Shown: piece after piece, positions 43,861-53,119 of the stretch
Layout: every line of letters starts with the position of its first letter
How positions within the stretch are numbered: position 1 is the first letter of the stretch
Origin: Methylobacter sp015476545
GTDB lineage: Bacteria; Pseudomonadota; Gammaproteobacteria; Methylococcales; Methylomonadaceae
NCBI RefSeq assembly: GCF_052162025.1
Contig: NZ_CP197401.1
Coordinates: forward strand, 2,666,001 to 2,730,000
Direction: 5' to 3'
Length of the DNA: 64,000 nt
The notes under the pieces: model-generated
Told to the model about the DNA's origin: nothing
Seen by the model: only the letters and a program-made list of their open reading frames with translations
Databases searched by the model: none
Translations under genes and position numbers: made by a program

Positions 43861-45318
43861 ATGAAATTTAAACCATCCGCTCTAACGCTGGCTTTGGGCC
43901 TTGCCCTGTTCCCTGCTGCACAGCAGGCTGTTGAAATTGATAAGATTGAATTGCCCGACATGGGCGATTCCTCAGGCGCACTGATCACCCCGGCGCAGGA
44001 ACAGGAACTCGGCGCCGCTTTTTTCAGAAGCCTGCACAGCCAAGTTTCCATCAGCCAGGATGCCGAAATCCAGCAGTATATTGACTCTATCGGCAAAAGG
44101 CTTGCAACCAACAGTGATACCCCGGGTTATCCTTTCCATTTTTTTGTCGTCATGGAAAATCAGATCAACGCCTTTGCGGGTCCTGGCGGCTATATCGGCG
44201 TAAATTCCGCGCTCATTCTGACAACTGAAGCCGAAAGCGAGCTGGCTTCGGTCATGGCGCACGAGGTTGCTCACGTAACCCAGCGTCATCTATACCGTGC
44301 CTTTGAAGCCGCCAGCCGTTTGTCGCTTCCCACGGCTGCCGCCACCCTGGCCGCTATTTTATTAGGCACACAATCGCCAGCGGCTGCACAAGCGGCACTC
44401 ATGGCCATACAGGCCGGCAGTGTTCAGTTTCAAATTGACTTTACACGCGAACATGAAGCGGAAGCCGATCGCGTCGGCATGCAAACATTGGCGGGGTCGC
44501 AGTATGACCCGCGCAGCATGCCCACTTTCTTTGAACGCCTGCAGCAATCCACCCGCTATTACGGGCAGGATGTTCCGGAGTTTCTAAGAACACACCCGGT
44601 TACCGCTTCGCGTATTTCCGATACCCGCGGCCGGGCGGAAACCTATCCTTACAGACAATACCCCGACTCGCTCGGCTATCAGCTGGTCAAAGCCAAGCTG
44701 CGCGTAATAACCGCAACCGATACTGCCGATGCCGTCAACTATTTTCAATCACGCTTGACGCAGGGCACCGAAGAGCAGCGCACCGTTTCCCGTTACGGCA
44801 TGGGTTTGGCTCAGCTTCATGCGCAAAAATTCAAGGAAGCCGAAGCCATCTTTCGACAACTGGCCCAAGAACATCCCGAGCAGGCCCAATACGTAGCGGC
44901 GCTGGCCCGTACGCTGCTTGAAGCAAAGCATTATCCTGAAGCCCTTGCCCTCTATCAAAAAACGGTTAAACAATTTCCTGACAATGATGCCGTCAAGCTT
45001 GAATATATAACGTCTCTGTTGAAAGCGGGCAACCCCGAGGCGGCCCGCAAAAATCTAATGGCATTGAGTCCTAAAATCCAGCAGCAGCCGATGTATATGC
45101 AGCTCCTGGCGCAAACCTACAGCGATTTAAACCAATCGGCCGAATCGCATCGCTATCTTGCCGAATACTACTATATGACAGGACAAACCAGAGACGCCAT
45201 CCTGCAGATCAGATTGGCCCAGAAATCAAAAGACCTTAATTTTTATCTATCCTCCATTCTTAACGAGCGCCTCAGTTTCTTTCTGAACGAGGAAGAAGAA
45301 GCCCGGCGTGACCGGTAA
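43861..45318 (+). CDS. bepA: Periplasmic M48 metalloprotease/chaperone with TPR (BepA-like)
   Basis: A 485-residue secreted protein with signal peptide (ALTLALGLALFPAAQQA). The zinc motif MAHEVAHVTQRH (HExxH) is near residue 137 and the third ligand is in REHEAEADRVGMQ near 198. C-terminal TPR repeats (FKEAEAIFRQLAQEHPEQAQ and similar) occupy ~310-470. BepA assists outer-membrane protein assembly, notably LptD, and degrades misassembled forms. Length and domain order match BepA/YfgC. Confidence 0.9.
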   Translation: MKFKPSALTLALGLALFPAAQQAVEIDKIELPDMGDSSGALITPAQEQELGAAFFRSLHSQVSISQDAEIQQYIDSIGKRLATNSDTPGYPFHFFVVMENQINAFAGPGGYIGVNSALILTTEAESELASVMAHEVAHVTQRHLYRAFEAASRLSLPTAAATLAAILLGTQSPAAAQAALMAIQAGSVQFQIDFTREHEAEADRVGMQTLAGSQYDPRSMPTFFERLQQSTRYYGQDVPEFLRTHPVTASRISDTRGRAETYPYRQYPDSLGYQLVKAKLRVITATDTADAVNYFQSRLTQGTEEQRTVSRYGMGLAQLHAQKFKEAEAIFRQLAQEHPEQAQYVAALARTLLEAKHYPEALALYQKTVKQFPDNDAVKLEYITSLLKAGNPEAARKNLMALSPKIQQQPMYMQLLAQTYSDLNQSAESHRYLAEYYYMTGQTRDAILQIRLAQKSKDLNFYLSSILNERLSFFLNEEEEARRDR

Positions 45319-45777
45319 AAATTTTGCATTGACTGGCAAAAAGCAATCACGTGTATTCTTAACGTTTACTTAATTGACTGCAATCTTTGCCAGCCATTTC
45401 TTACATTAGAAATCGCTAAAATTTCATAACATAATGTATCTATTAACTATTTTCGAGCCGATACTATTTAACTTAAAAAATCATTTTTTTTGATGGACAC
45501 TACTGTTTTTTTTGATATAGAATCTTCACCAGCTTAACGGAGTGAGCCCGGTTTAACGGCCGGCTAAGAGGAGGATAAGCCTTTCAGGCTATTGATAACA
45601 ATAATAAATTAAGTAATTCTGCTTGAGTTAAGTTGTACAGAGGATCATAGAGTACAACAAAAATAATAAAAATAATAACACTCAGTATGCCCGCTCCATG
45701 CGGGCTTTTTATTGCCTGCAATTTATACAAACTTGTTTCAGATTTTCGAGCGTCCCTGCTCAGCTCAATCCGGAATT
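45319..45777 (+). other. Intergenic region with possible small RNA
   Basis: A 459-bp gap between the converging bepA and TonB-receptor genes. It contains a TTTGATATAGAAT promoter-like stretch near 45510, a GC-richer segment (45535-45590), and a terminator at 45689-45711. This could be an independent small RNA on the plus strand or a long bepA 3' untranslated region. Confidence 0.35.
45689..45711 (+). terminator. Rho-independent terminator
   Basis: GCCCGC-TCCAT-GCGGGC followed by TTTTTATT on the plus strand. It lies 370 nt after bepA and does not end the convergent TonB-receptor gene, because the T-run is on the plus strand only. Confidence 0.8.
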
Positions 45778-48093
45778 TTACATGCTCAAGCGCACACCGA
45801 TCCATCCGGCCCTTGGCGCGCCGGGCGAGACAAAACGGCCGCTATTGAAAGCATCGCCCAAAACTTCATCAGCTTGCCCGTAGACACCGAAAGAGGCATA
45901 GTCCTTATCGAAAATATTATCCACCTTACCAAACAAGGCCAGGTGTTTATTGATCTTATATTCCGCCTTCGCATTGAACAACCAGTAACCGGCCAGCTTC
46001 GGAGTGGTATTGGCCTCATCGCCCCTAAAGAACTGATCACCGCTGTACAGGCCATCAATGCCCAACGAGAAACGTTTCCATAAATCGACACCGATCGACG
46101 CCTTGAAGATATGCTCGGGCATGCCCGGAATTCTATTGCCGCGCGTTACTTGAGCCGGCTCGTCTTCATCCAACGGGCTTTGAATCGTAAAGCCATCCAT
46201 AAAACGCGCATTCAGGTAGGTATAATTGGCCGCAAAATGCCAGTCGTCAATGCCGCTGAACAACTGCGCATAATTAAGCGTAGTGCCGGCTTCTATGCCG
46301 TAACGGCGCGTTTGCCCGACGTTGCTGAAAAATCCTTCGCTGATGCTGTCGCCGCCGCGATTAAAGATGATATCGTCATGATTCACGGTATGGAAATAGC
46401 CCAGATTCCACTTCATGTCGCCTTTCTCCAAGAATTTATCAAAATCCCCGCGGAAACCGCCCTCCCAAGTTTTGGCCACGACCTGATCCAACGGCGGATC
46501 GGAAACAAACGCATTCGGCAGCCGGCAGGGATCATCCTGATCGGCGCAGCTTAACTCCATCGGCGTCGGCGCCCGCGAGGATTCACTGTAACTGCCGTAC
46601 ATGCCGACGTTATCGATAATCTGATAAGTAAAGCCGGCCGATGGATTAAAGCGCTCGAAACTATGCTTGCCGCTTAATTTGTCCTCGCCGTCGATGAACT
46701 GGTTGGCCATGGTGATGCTGACATGGTTGTAACGTCCGGCCAATGTGACGGCCAGATCGTCGGTCACCGAGAATGTATCGCTCAGATAGAAGCCATAGGT
46801 TTCGGTATTGGTATTCAGGCGCACCCTGGCGTCTCTGACCAGAATACCGCTGCCTATGGTGCCGCGGTCATCGGTCAGCTGCGCCAATTCGGTATCGGAA
46901 CCAAAATGCACATCGGCATAATCATAGCTGGCGCCGACTGTCAGATTGTTTTCATGCTCGAACCAGTCCTGCTTGAACATCGATTGCAAAGTGCCGCCCC
47001 GGCTGCGCATATTGGTTGCGCTGGTATTATTGGTCGCGCCTTCCACGCTGTCGTCTTCAAGCACCTGGTTGCCGTTGATATCGACAACCGGAAATTCGCC
47101 TGACTCATCGCACAGCAAACCGCTGTCATCTGCACAGCCATCAAAATCGCTGTCATCGCCGTTAAAGGTTCTGATCCGGTTCTGACGGAAATAGGCATTA
47201 CCGCTTACTTCAATGTCATCGGTCAGGTCATAACTGCCTGACAGTTCGGAAAAGAACATGCGCGTAATGGTTTGGTCAGGATGCGTAAATACGGCTTTTC
47301 TGCCCAGACCCAGCAACTGTTCAGGCGCTGCGCCGTTGCCTTTCATATCGTTATCGTTGGCGGCCAGCGTTAAATCCAGTTCTCCGCGGTCGTTCTGCCA
47401 ACTCAAGGTGCCTAAAACCTGCTTGGCGCGCGTCGGCGAGAAATCGCGCCAACCCTGTTCGCCGAAATTGTGCACATCGAGAAAATAGCCCCAGGTGCCG
47501 TTATTGGCGCCGCTGGTTAATTCTTCCGAATGCCGGTCCCATGAACCGCCGTAAACTTCAAACTGATGGCCAGGCGCCGAAAAGCCGGTTTTGGTCTTGA
47601 GCGCTATGGCGCCGCCCAGCGTGTTCAAGCCATACATCGGATTGGACCCTGGCACCAATGCCATCGTGTCAATCGCACCCTTGGGGATCAGGTCCCAGTT
47701 GACCGTATCGCCGAAAGGCTCGTTAAATCTGACTCCGTTCACATAGGTCGACAAGCCTTGCGGCAATCCCAGCAATGGCGAAGCGACAAAGCCGCGGTAA
47801 TATATATCAGGCTGCAACGGGTTGTTCTGCGCTTCATTGACATGTACGCTGCCCAGATAGCGGTTGATATATTCATTCAGAGACAGACTCTGCGCCTTCT
47901 CCAACTGCTCTGAGGTCACCGTCTGGATATTGGCCGGTATCTTGGCGGCCTCAACGCCACTGCCCGACAATGGCGTAACGCCTACGACATCGATGGTTTC
48001 CAGCGTAACTTTTGATTGCTCTTCCGCCATAACGGCAGACAGCGAGGACAGGCTGAAAAGCCCGATCGCTCCATAAACAAGATTTTTTTTCAT
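45778..48093 (-). CDS. TonB-dependent outer-membrane receptor
   Basis: A 771-residue receptor with signal peptide (MKKNLVYGAIGLFSLSSLSA). A TonB-box-like ETIDVVGVTP is at about 32, the plug domain lies at about 45-165 (YYRGFVASPLLGLPQGLSTY, NPMYGLNTLGGAI), and a ~22-strand barrel ends in an aromatic-type C-terminus (WIGVRLSM). An Asp-rich calcium-like loop (DDSDFDGCADDSG) lies near residue 320. The ligand is unknown. An IS5-family element begins about 140 bp upstream of its start and may have changed its promoter. Confidence 0.9.
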   Translation of the reverse strand: MKKNLVYGAIGLFSLSSLSAVMAEEQSKVTLETIDVVGVTPLSGSGVEAAKIPANIQTVTSEQLEKAQSLSLNEYINRYLGSVHVNEAQNNPLQPDIYYRGFVASPLLGLPQGLSTYVNGVRFNEPFGDTVNWDLIPKGAIDTMALVPGSNPMYGLNTLGGAIALKTKTGFSAPGHQFEVYGGSWDRHSEELTSGANNGTWGYFLDVHNFGEQGWRDFSPTRAKQVLGTLSWQNDRGELDLTLAANDNDMKGNGAAPEQLLGLGRKAVFTHPDQTITRMFFSELSGSYDLTDDIEVSGNAYFRQNRIRTFNGDDSDFDGCADDSGLLCDESGEFPVVDINGNQVLEDDSVEGATNNTSATNMRSRGGTLQSMFKQDWFEHENNLTVGASYDYADVHFGSDTELAQLTDDRGTIGSGILVRDARVRLNTNTETYGFYLSDTFSVTDDLAVTLAGRYNHVSITMANQFIDGEDKLSGKHSFERFNPSAGFTYQIIDNVGMYGSYSESSRAPTPMELSCADQDDPCRLPNAFVSDPPLDQVVAKTWEGGFRGDFDKFLEKGDMKWNLGYFHTVNHDDIIFNRGGDSISEGFFSNVGQTRRYGIEAGTTLNYAQLFSGIDDWHFAANYTYLNARFMDGFTIQSPLDEDEPAQVTRGNRIPGMPEHIFKASIGVDLWKRFSLGIDGLYSGDQFFRGDEANTTPKLAGYWLFNAKAEYKINKHLALFGKVDNIFDKDYASFGVYGQADEVLGDAFNSGRFVSPGAPRAGWIGVRLSM

Positions 48094-48231
48094 TATCCCC
48101 CCAAACTTAAGAACCAGACATGGTAGCTAAATCAACCGGGAGAACATAGACATGACCCCAAAAAAGGAAAAATTCCTATATTCGGGCAATTAAATTACCA
48201 TGCGGCAGATACAGGCTTATTGAATTACTTA

Positions 48232-49109
48232 GAAGCTGTTTGGAAATTTCGTTTTTCTGATTTAGGGTAATGAAATTTTGCTACCAGCAGGTGTACTCAT
48301 GAATCAAAAAGCGGAAGCAGCGTTATCCGAGTAACCTGAGCGATGGAGCGTGGCGTTACCTGAAACCCCATCTGCCGGTGTCGGCAATGGGAAGGCCTCG
48401 AGTGATAAGTCTGCGGCAGGTGATCAAGGCCATCCTCTATATTCTGAAGACCGGTTGCCAGTGGCGGCAACTGCCCCGCGAGTTTCCGGCTTGGACGGCC
48501 GTTTACTACTATTTTAGTAGTTGGTCCTGCAACGGGCACCTGGAAGCGTTTGCACCATCTGCTGCACGCAAGACTGCGGGAACAATGCGGTCGTCATAAA
48601 CACCCGACGGCCGGTTGCCTGGACAGCCAAAGTATCAAGTGCACAGCGGTTCCCGGAGCACGCGGGTTCGATGCCGGGAAAATGGTCAATGGCCGTAAAC
48701 GCCATATTCTGGTGGATACACTGGGGCTGCTGTTGGTTGCCGTAGTGACCGTTGCCAGTGTGCAAGACCGAGACGGTGCTCGGTTATTGTTCCGTCAACT
48801 GCCGGGGAGTTGCAAAAAACTGAAGAAAATTTGGGTGGATGGTGGCTACAGTGGTCGGCTAGTGGCTTGGGTCGCAGAACGCTTCAAATTCTGTCTGGCA
48901 GTGGTGCTGCGACCCAAGGAAACCCGGAAGTTTGTGCTATTGCCCCGGCGCTGGGTGGTTGAGCGCACCTTCGGTTGGCTGAATCACTCACGCCGCCTCA
49001 GCAAAAGCTATGAGCGTCTCACTCTCACCGATGAAACCTGGATTTACATCGCCATGACCCGCATTATGTTGAATCGCCTGGCTTGAAGCGGGAGTTTCCA
49101 AACAGCTTC
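48232..49109 (+). mobile_element. IS5-family insertion sequence
   Basis: Terminal inverted repeats GAAGCTGTTTGGAAA (48232) and TTTCCAAACAGCTTC (ends 49109) are flanked by a TTA direct repeat (48229-48231 and 49110-49112). The 878-bp element carries a DDE transposase in two overlapping frames. It lies between the TonB-receptor gene and the ZIP transporter gene, with its right end about 95 bp before the latter. Confidence 0.9.
48327..49086 (+). CDS. IS5-family transposase split over two frames
   Basis: The first frame reads YPSNLSDGAWRYLKPHLP, then GRPRVISLRQVIKAILYILK and CQWRQLPREFPAWTAVYYYF. The homology then passes to the next frame near 48530-48550 (RLHHLLHARLREQCGRHKHP) and runs to 49086. 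The DDE residues are Asp in LDSQSIK, Asp in VDGGYSG and Glu in VVERTFGWLNHSRR. The first frame has no ATG at the usual place, since a stop precedes the conserved start, so it may begin at a rare codon or be damaged. The frame change may be programmed, as in the IS427 group, or a mutation. Confidence 0.75.
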
Positions 49110-49204
49110 TTAGGTTTTTATAACCATACAACAGCAGAGTATTTAGCTATAATGCCAGGCACAATAACTATAACCATTCAGATCAGCTGAGGCAGGCCAC
49201 GCTT

Positions 49205-50155
49205 ATGACAATCACAGTAAATACTGTCAATAAAATACAGCGCTACTTAGAACATCAATTAGTCCGGATAAAATCCAGCCAGAACTATCAAAAACTGCAG
49301 GCCATGCCTCCATTGAAGCGCTGGAGCGTTGTAGCCGGACTGTTTTTATTGTCGCAGATAGCCCTGTTCGGCGCTTTGTATCTGATTTTCGGCAAAATCG
49401 TTGTGATTGGCTTTTTCGCCAGCATTCTGGCTGGACTGGCGACCGGCATCGGCGCCCTGCCCGCCCTGTACTTTAAAAACATTTCAGTCAACCTGTTCAA
49501 TGGCATGCTTGGTGCGGCGGCCGGCGTGATGCTCGCGGCGACGGCCTTTTCCCTGCTGGTTCCCGGCATGACTTATGGCAACGAGATCTGGCCCGGCAAC
49601 GGCATTTACGTCGTCTCCATCGGCATGCTGATTGGCGGGCTGTTTCTGCATTATGCCGATCGCCAACTGCCCCATGTTCATTTCGAGACCATCTCAGATA
49701 CGCAACTGGCCTCGTTAAAAAAAATCTGGTTATTCATTATCGCTATTACGATTCACAATTTTCCTGAAGGCATGTCGGTCGGCGTCAGCTTCGGTTCAGG
49801 AGAGATCAAAAACGGTGTGATTCTGGCTGTCGCGATCGCCCTGCAAAACATTCCCGAAGGTTTGGCCGTCGCCCTGCCGCTGGTGGGCCTCGGCTATAAC
49901 CGTTGGAAAGCCATAGGCATCGCCACTGTCACCGGCCTAGTTGAGCCCGTGGGGGGCTTGCTGGGCATCACCATGGTCACGCTGTTCGAACCGGTACTGC
50001 CGGTCGCCATGGGATTTGCTGCCGGCGCCATGCTGTTCGTCATCAGCGAGGAGATCATTCCTGAAACGCATTCCGGCGGCCGTTCGCGTTATGCCACTTT
50101 CGCCCTCATGATCGGCTTTATCATCATGATGGTTCTGGATAACCTGTTGGGCTGA
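49205..50155 (+). CDS. ZIP-family divalent metal transporter
   Basis: A 316-residue membrane protein with about eight helices. TIHNFPEGMSVGV and ALQNIPEGLAVALP are the paired HNFPEG/QNIPEG metal-binding motifs of TM4 and TM5 in ZIP proteins. FVISEEIIPETH adds the TM6 acidic residues. A ~45-residue basic N-terminal extension precedes TM1. It likely imports Zn2+, Fe2+ or Mn2+. It lies behind an IS5 element and 106 bp before a GDT1-type transporter gene, suggesting a metal-homeostasis pair. Confidence 0.88.
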   Translation: MTITVNTVNKIQRYLEHQLVRIKSSQNYQKLQAMPPLKRWSVVAGLFLLSQIALFGALYLIFGKIVVIGFFASILAGLATGIGALPALYFKNISVNLFNGMLGAAAGVMLAATAFSLLVPGMTYGNEIWPGNGIYVVSIGMLIGGLFLHYADRQLPHVHFETISDTQLASLKKIWLFIIAITIHNFPEGMSVGVSFGSGEIKNGVILAVAIALQNIPEGLAVALPLVGLGYNRWKAIGIATVTGLVEPVGGLLGITMVTLFEPVLPVAMGFAAGAMLFVISEEIIPETHSGGRSRYATFALMIGFIIMMVLDNLLG

Positions 50156-50261
50156 CAAAGATCCCTAACTTCCACTACAAACCAAACACATATATCGGCT
50201 GTCCGCCGCATCTGCCGGTGGGGCGGACGTTTGCCTTTCGTACTGTTTACAGAGACAAATA

Positions 50262-50960
50262 ATGGGTGAGCTGCAAAATTTCTTTCAAAACTATCTACAA
50301 CACTTTCCAAATTATCTACAGCACTTTCAAAACTATCTACAACACTTTTTATCTCTACTGACTTCCGGCAACTTGGCTGAAATATCGGCCACGGCCGCAA
50401 CCAGCTATGCGCTGATTGCAGCGGCCGAAATCGGCGATAAAAGCCAGCTGGTTTGCATGACGCTGGCGTCAAGGCATCGAGGGCTGCCGGTCATGCTCGG
50501 AGCCATCACCGCCTTCGCTTTTTTAAACACGCTGGCCGTGGTTTTCGGTGTTGCTATCGCCGCCTGGCTGCCTGAGTATATCGTTGCGGCCACTGTCGCT
50601 TTCTTGTTTGCGGCCTTTGGCATTCATGCATTACGGATAGAAGAAGAGGATGAAGACGAGGAAGTCAAGGAAAAAAGCGGCCACGGCATTTTCTTTACCA
50701 CGTTTCTGCTGATTACAGTGGCTGAATTCGGCGATAAAACGCAGTTGGCCGTCGTCGCTTTAAGCAGTACCGCCTCTCCTGTTGCCGTCTGGCTGGGTTC
50801 TACAGCCGCCCTCGCCTCAACATCGGCCCTTGGCATTCTGGCAGGACGCACTATCCTGCAGAAATTCCCGTTAACTCTGCTGCACAAAATCAGCGGCGCA
50901 ATTTTTCTGATATTGGCAGTCCTTGCCGGCTACAGAGCTTATATGGATTACATGGGTTAA
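50262..50960 (+). CDS. TMEM165/GDT1 (UPF0016) family cation transporter with repeat N-terminus
   Basis: A 232-residue membrane protein with the two family motifs AAEIGDKSQLV near residue 57 and VAEFGDKTQLAVVAL near 155 (E-x-GD-K/R-T/S). A Glu/Asp-rich loop (EEEDEDEEVKEK) separates the two halves. Relatives export Mn2+ or exchange Ca2+/H+. The N-terminus is odd: three copies of a 21-bp repeat (50283-50345) encode FQNYLQH repeats before the first helix. A GTCCGCC/GGCGGAC hairpin lies in the leader (50200-50228), but I do not see a yybP-ykoY riboswitch consensus. Confidence 0.85.
   Translation: MGELQNFFQNYLQHFPNYLQHFQNYLQHFLSLLTSGNLAEISATAATSYALIAAAEIGDKSQLVCMTLASRHRGLPVMLGAITAFAFLNTLAVVFGVAIAAWLPEYIVAATVAFLFAAFGIHALRIEEEDEDEEVKEKSGHGIFFTTFLLITVAEFGDKTQLAVVALSSTASPVAVWLGSTAALASTSALGILAGRTILQKFPLTLLHKISGAIFLILAVLAGYRAYMDYMG
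50283..50345 (+). repeat. Three tandem 21-bp repeats inside coding region
   Basis: Units 50283-50303 and 50325-50345 are identical; 50304-50324 differs at a few bases. The unit starts TTTCAAAACTATCTACAA and encodes FQNYLQH. A multiple of three keeps the reading frame, so copy number could vary without frameshift. Confidence 0.9.
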
Positions 50961-51382
50961 TAACGTAATCTTTTTAGAGAATAATGACCTGAACATCCGT
51001 CGACTTAATCTATTAAGACTTTCAAAGACTCCTTGAACTGATAGGGCACTTGAACGAGCGAGCGGTGTCTGAGAAGTATGAAAAAGAAGCCTATCGAGTT
51101 GCCTGCATTACTGCAAGCAGCTACTGATCCCGATCAATTCCACATTGATGCTCTATCTTCATCCGGCGCAATCATATGCCTGTGCTTTTCCAGATTAAGT
51201 CCGATTCAAGGACTACCCCATCGACCGGTCATACCGTTCATCCTTTAGAACAGCGCTTACAGGAGGATTGGCCGGCCCAATAATTCCGAAATGCTCCGCT
51301 AATCATGCGGCTTGCTTAACTTTTATCGTAAGCCTCTAATTTCGGTTCAAAAATTGAGGCTGATAAATAGAGGAGAAAGAAA
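50961..51382. other. Intergenic region with a possible 56-codon frame
   Basis: A 422-bp gap. A frame at 51078-51248 (MKKKPIELPALLQAATDPDQ to VIPFIL) has a weak GAGAAG site upstream and matches nothing I know. It may be a small gene or a remnant. An AGGAG at 51371-51375 serves the next gene. Confidence 0.3.
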
Positions 51383-52198
51383 ATGAAAAAATCGTTTTCA
51401 CTATATATGATGGCCTGTCTGCTTTTTGTCTCAGCCGGAGTGGATTCCGCGCCATCCATGAAAATCTACGGCATCGGCGGAGGAAACGGCCGCCAAGTAG
51501 ATATCTTGAAACCTAATAATGGCGAAACGCAGCCGGAAATCACGGTTAAAGGCTCTAACGGGGCGGCATGCATTAATATCGCCGGCCGATGGAATTTTTC
51601 GGAAAATGGCACTTTTACCTGTCAAGCTGAGGGAGAACAGCCGTTTACTGACCCTATAAGCGACACGGGAACATTTGACATTCTGCAGAATGGTTGCAAC
51701 ATCAGCTATACGGGACCAGGCCCCGATCCAATCAAAAGAACCGGCCAGATAAACGGCAACATGGTCACTCTTTCCGGGGTACTTGTTGTTCCCGGGGCCG
51801 GCGTAACGCTTTCTGAAAATAGCTTTACCGCGACAGGCGCAGTAAACGCTCCGGATGAGTTTACTTTAAGTGGTACGGGCCAAATCAGAGGCACGGACTC
51901 CGGCGTACCCTTTTCGTGTACATTAAACTCAATCGGTAAATTTACGCGGGATTCCGTGTTGCGCAATCGAATAGAGTGCCTTCTGAATTGGGCGGAAAAT
52001 AATTACCCAGACTTATTTTCTCCGGCTGGAGCAACCTCGCAATTTCAACCGCCGTATACTTATCGCCATTATAGCCAGACAAACTCTTATGCAGGGGTTT
52101 CAGCCGACAACAACCATGTTTATTATCTGGGTCCTGATGGCGTTTTAGTCGATGTGGGTGATTTAGCGGGCTGGTTGACCAGGGCATCGTGTCAATGA
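51383..52198 (+). CDS. Secreted protein of unknown function
   Basis: A 271-residue exported protein. The signal peptide is KSFSLYMMACLLFVSAGVDS. The central part is rich in Gly, Thr and Asn with beta-strand character and several cysteines (AACINIAG, GTFTCQAEG, NGCNISY). The C-terminal ~70 residues (CLLNWAENNYPDLFSPAGAT, YRHYSQTNSYAGVS, WLTRASC) look like a separate domain that I have the impression recurs in secreted proteins of methanotrophs. AGGAG precedes the ATG. No function is assigned. Confidence 0.75.
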   Translation: MKKSFSLYMMACLLFVSAGVDSAPSMKIYGIGGGNGRQVDILKPNNGETQPEITVKGSNGAACINIAGRWNFSENGTFTCQAEGEQPFTDPISDTGTFDILQNGCNISYTGPGPDPIKRTGQINGNMVTLSGVLVVPGAGVTLSENSFTATGAVNAPDEFTLSGTGQIRGTDSGVPFSCTLNSIGKFTRDSVLRNRIECLLNWAENNYPDLFSPAGATSQFQPPYTYRHYSQTNSYAGVSADNNHVYYLGPDGVLVDVGDLAGWLTRASCQ

Positions 52199-52358
52199 TG
52201 CTGTGCCGATTCGAGAGCGCATGTTCCTGGGCTTACATGTCCCGGCCAGGCCACGCAGAGGACTGATCGTTGGACTTTCGATTCCTAAAAATGGTCAATT
52301 GTGAGGTAATGTAAAAGACGACTCCCGTTCTCTTCGGCTCAATCCGCCAGATGAGGAA

Positions 52359-53105
52359 ATGATCATGATGTTCAGAAAACTATCAATTGTGCTGATGATC
52401 CTTGTTGCTTTCCTAGTTAGCGAAAGTTCCTCGGCCCGTGACGGAGGCGGAGCCCGTGGAGGCGGCTTTGGCGGAATTCAAGGCGGCGGTTTTGGCGGAG
52501 GCCGTGGAGGCGGTATCAGTGGAGGTCATGGAGGCGGCTTCAGCGGCGGCTATAGGGGCGGCGGTTTTGGGGGGATCTACAGCGGTGGATTTAGTGGCGG
52601 CGATCATCGAGGAGATTATGGCGGAAGCTATAGAGGCGGCGGTTTCAGGGGGATCTACAGCGGCAGATTTAGCGGCGGCTATGGAGATGTTCGCAGAGGC
52701 GGTTATATCGGGCCAGGGCATAAAGTATATCCCTCTTATTATTACGGCGGTTGGGGATTTTACGCAGGCTACCCTTTCTTCTGGCCAGACTATTATTGGC
52801 CGCCCTATTATTACTGGCCTTACTATTCAACCCCTCCTTATTACTCCTCGACTATCACCCCTCCTGTTTACATAGAACAAGGGACTGCGCCCAAAGTCCA
52901 GCCGCTTGAACCGGGCAGTTGGAGCTATTGTTCAAATCCCAAGGGATATTATCCCCATGTGAAAGAATGTCCGTCAGGCTGGGCGAAAATCGATCCTCAA
53001 CCTGCCGGGCAAGAACCCGGCTATTGGTATTACTGCACCAGGCCAGCCGGTTATTATCCTTATGTCAGGAATTGCTCAACCAGTTGGCAAAAAATTGTTC
53101 CCTAA
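52359..53105 (+). CDS. Glycine-rich, tyrosine-rich secreted protein
   Basis: A protein of about 248 residues. After a signal peptide (LSIVLMILVAFLVSESSSA) comes a GGG/GGGF repeat region (about 27-115), with units such as GGGFGG and IYSGGFSGG. Then follows a Tyr/Trp/Pro-rich stretch (SYYYGGWGFYAGYPFFWPDY), and a C-terminal part with two copies of the motif SYCSNPKGYYPHVKECPSGW / YYCTRPAGYYPYVRNCSTSW. The paired Cys motif suggests a small disulfide fold. ATGs at 52359, 52365 and 52368 are possible; GAGG at 52353 fits the later ones better. It precedes a lipoprotein gene by 14 bp. Confidence 0.8.
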   Translation: MIMMFRKLSIVLMILVAFLVSESSSARDGGGARGGGFGGIQGGGFGGGRGGGISGGHGGGFSGGYRGGGFGGIYSGGFSGGDHRGDYGGSYRGGGFRGIYSGRFSGGYGDVRRGGYIGPGHKVYPSYYYGGWGFYAGYPFFWPDYYWPPYYYWPYYSTPPYYSSTITPPVYIEQGTAPKVQPLEPGSWSYCSNPKGYYPHVKECPSGWAKIDPQPAGQEPGYWYYCTRPAGYYPYVRNCSTSWQKIVP

Positions 53106-53119
53106 CGGAGGCGTGCCCA

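Noticed and set aside
50156..50261. Manganese riboswitch (yybP-ykoY) before the GDT1-type gene
   Set aside because: I looked for it because such genes often have one, but only a simple hairpin is visible and the consensus core is missing.
52413..52875. Alternative-frame Ala/Ser-rich proteins over the glycine-rich gene
   Set aside because: These are frame shadows of GGC/GGA-rich repeats; only the plus frame from 52359 has a signal peptide and ordered domains.
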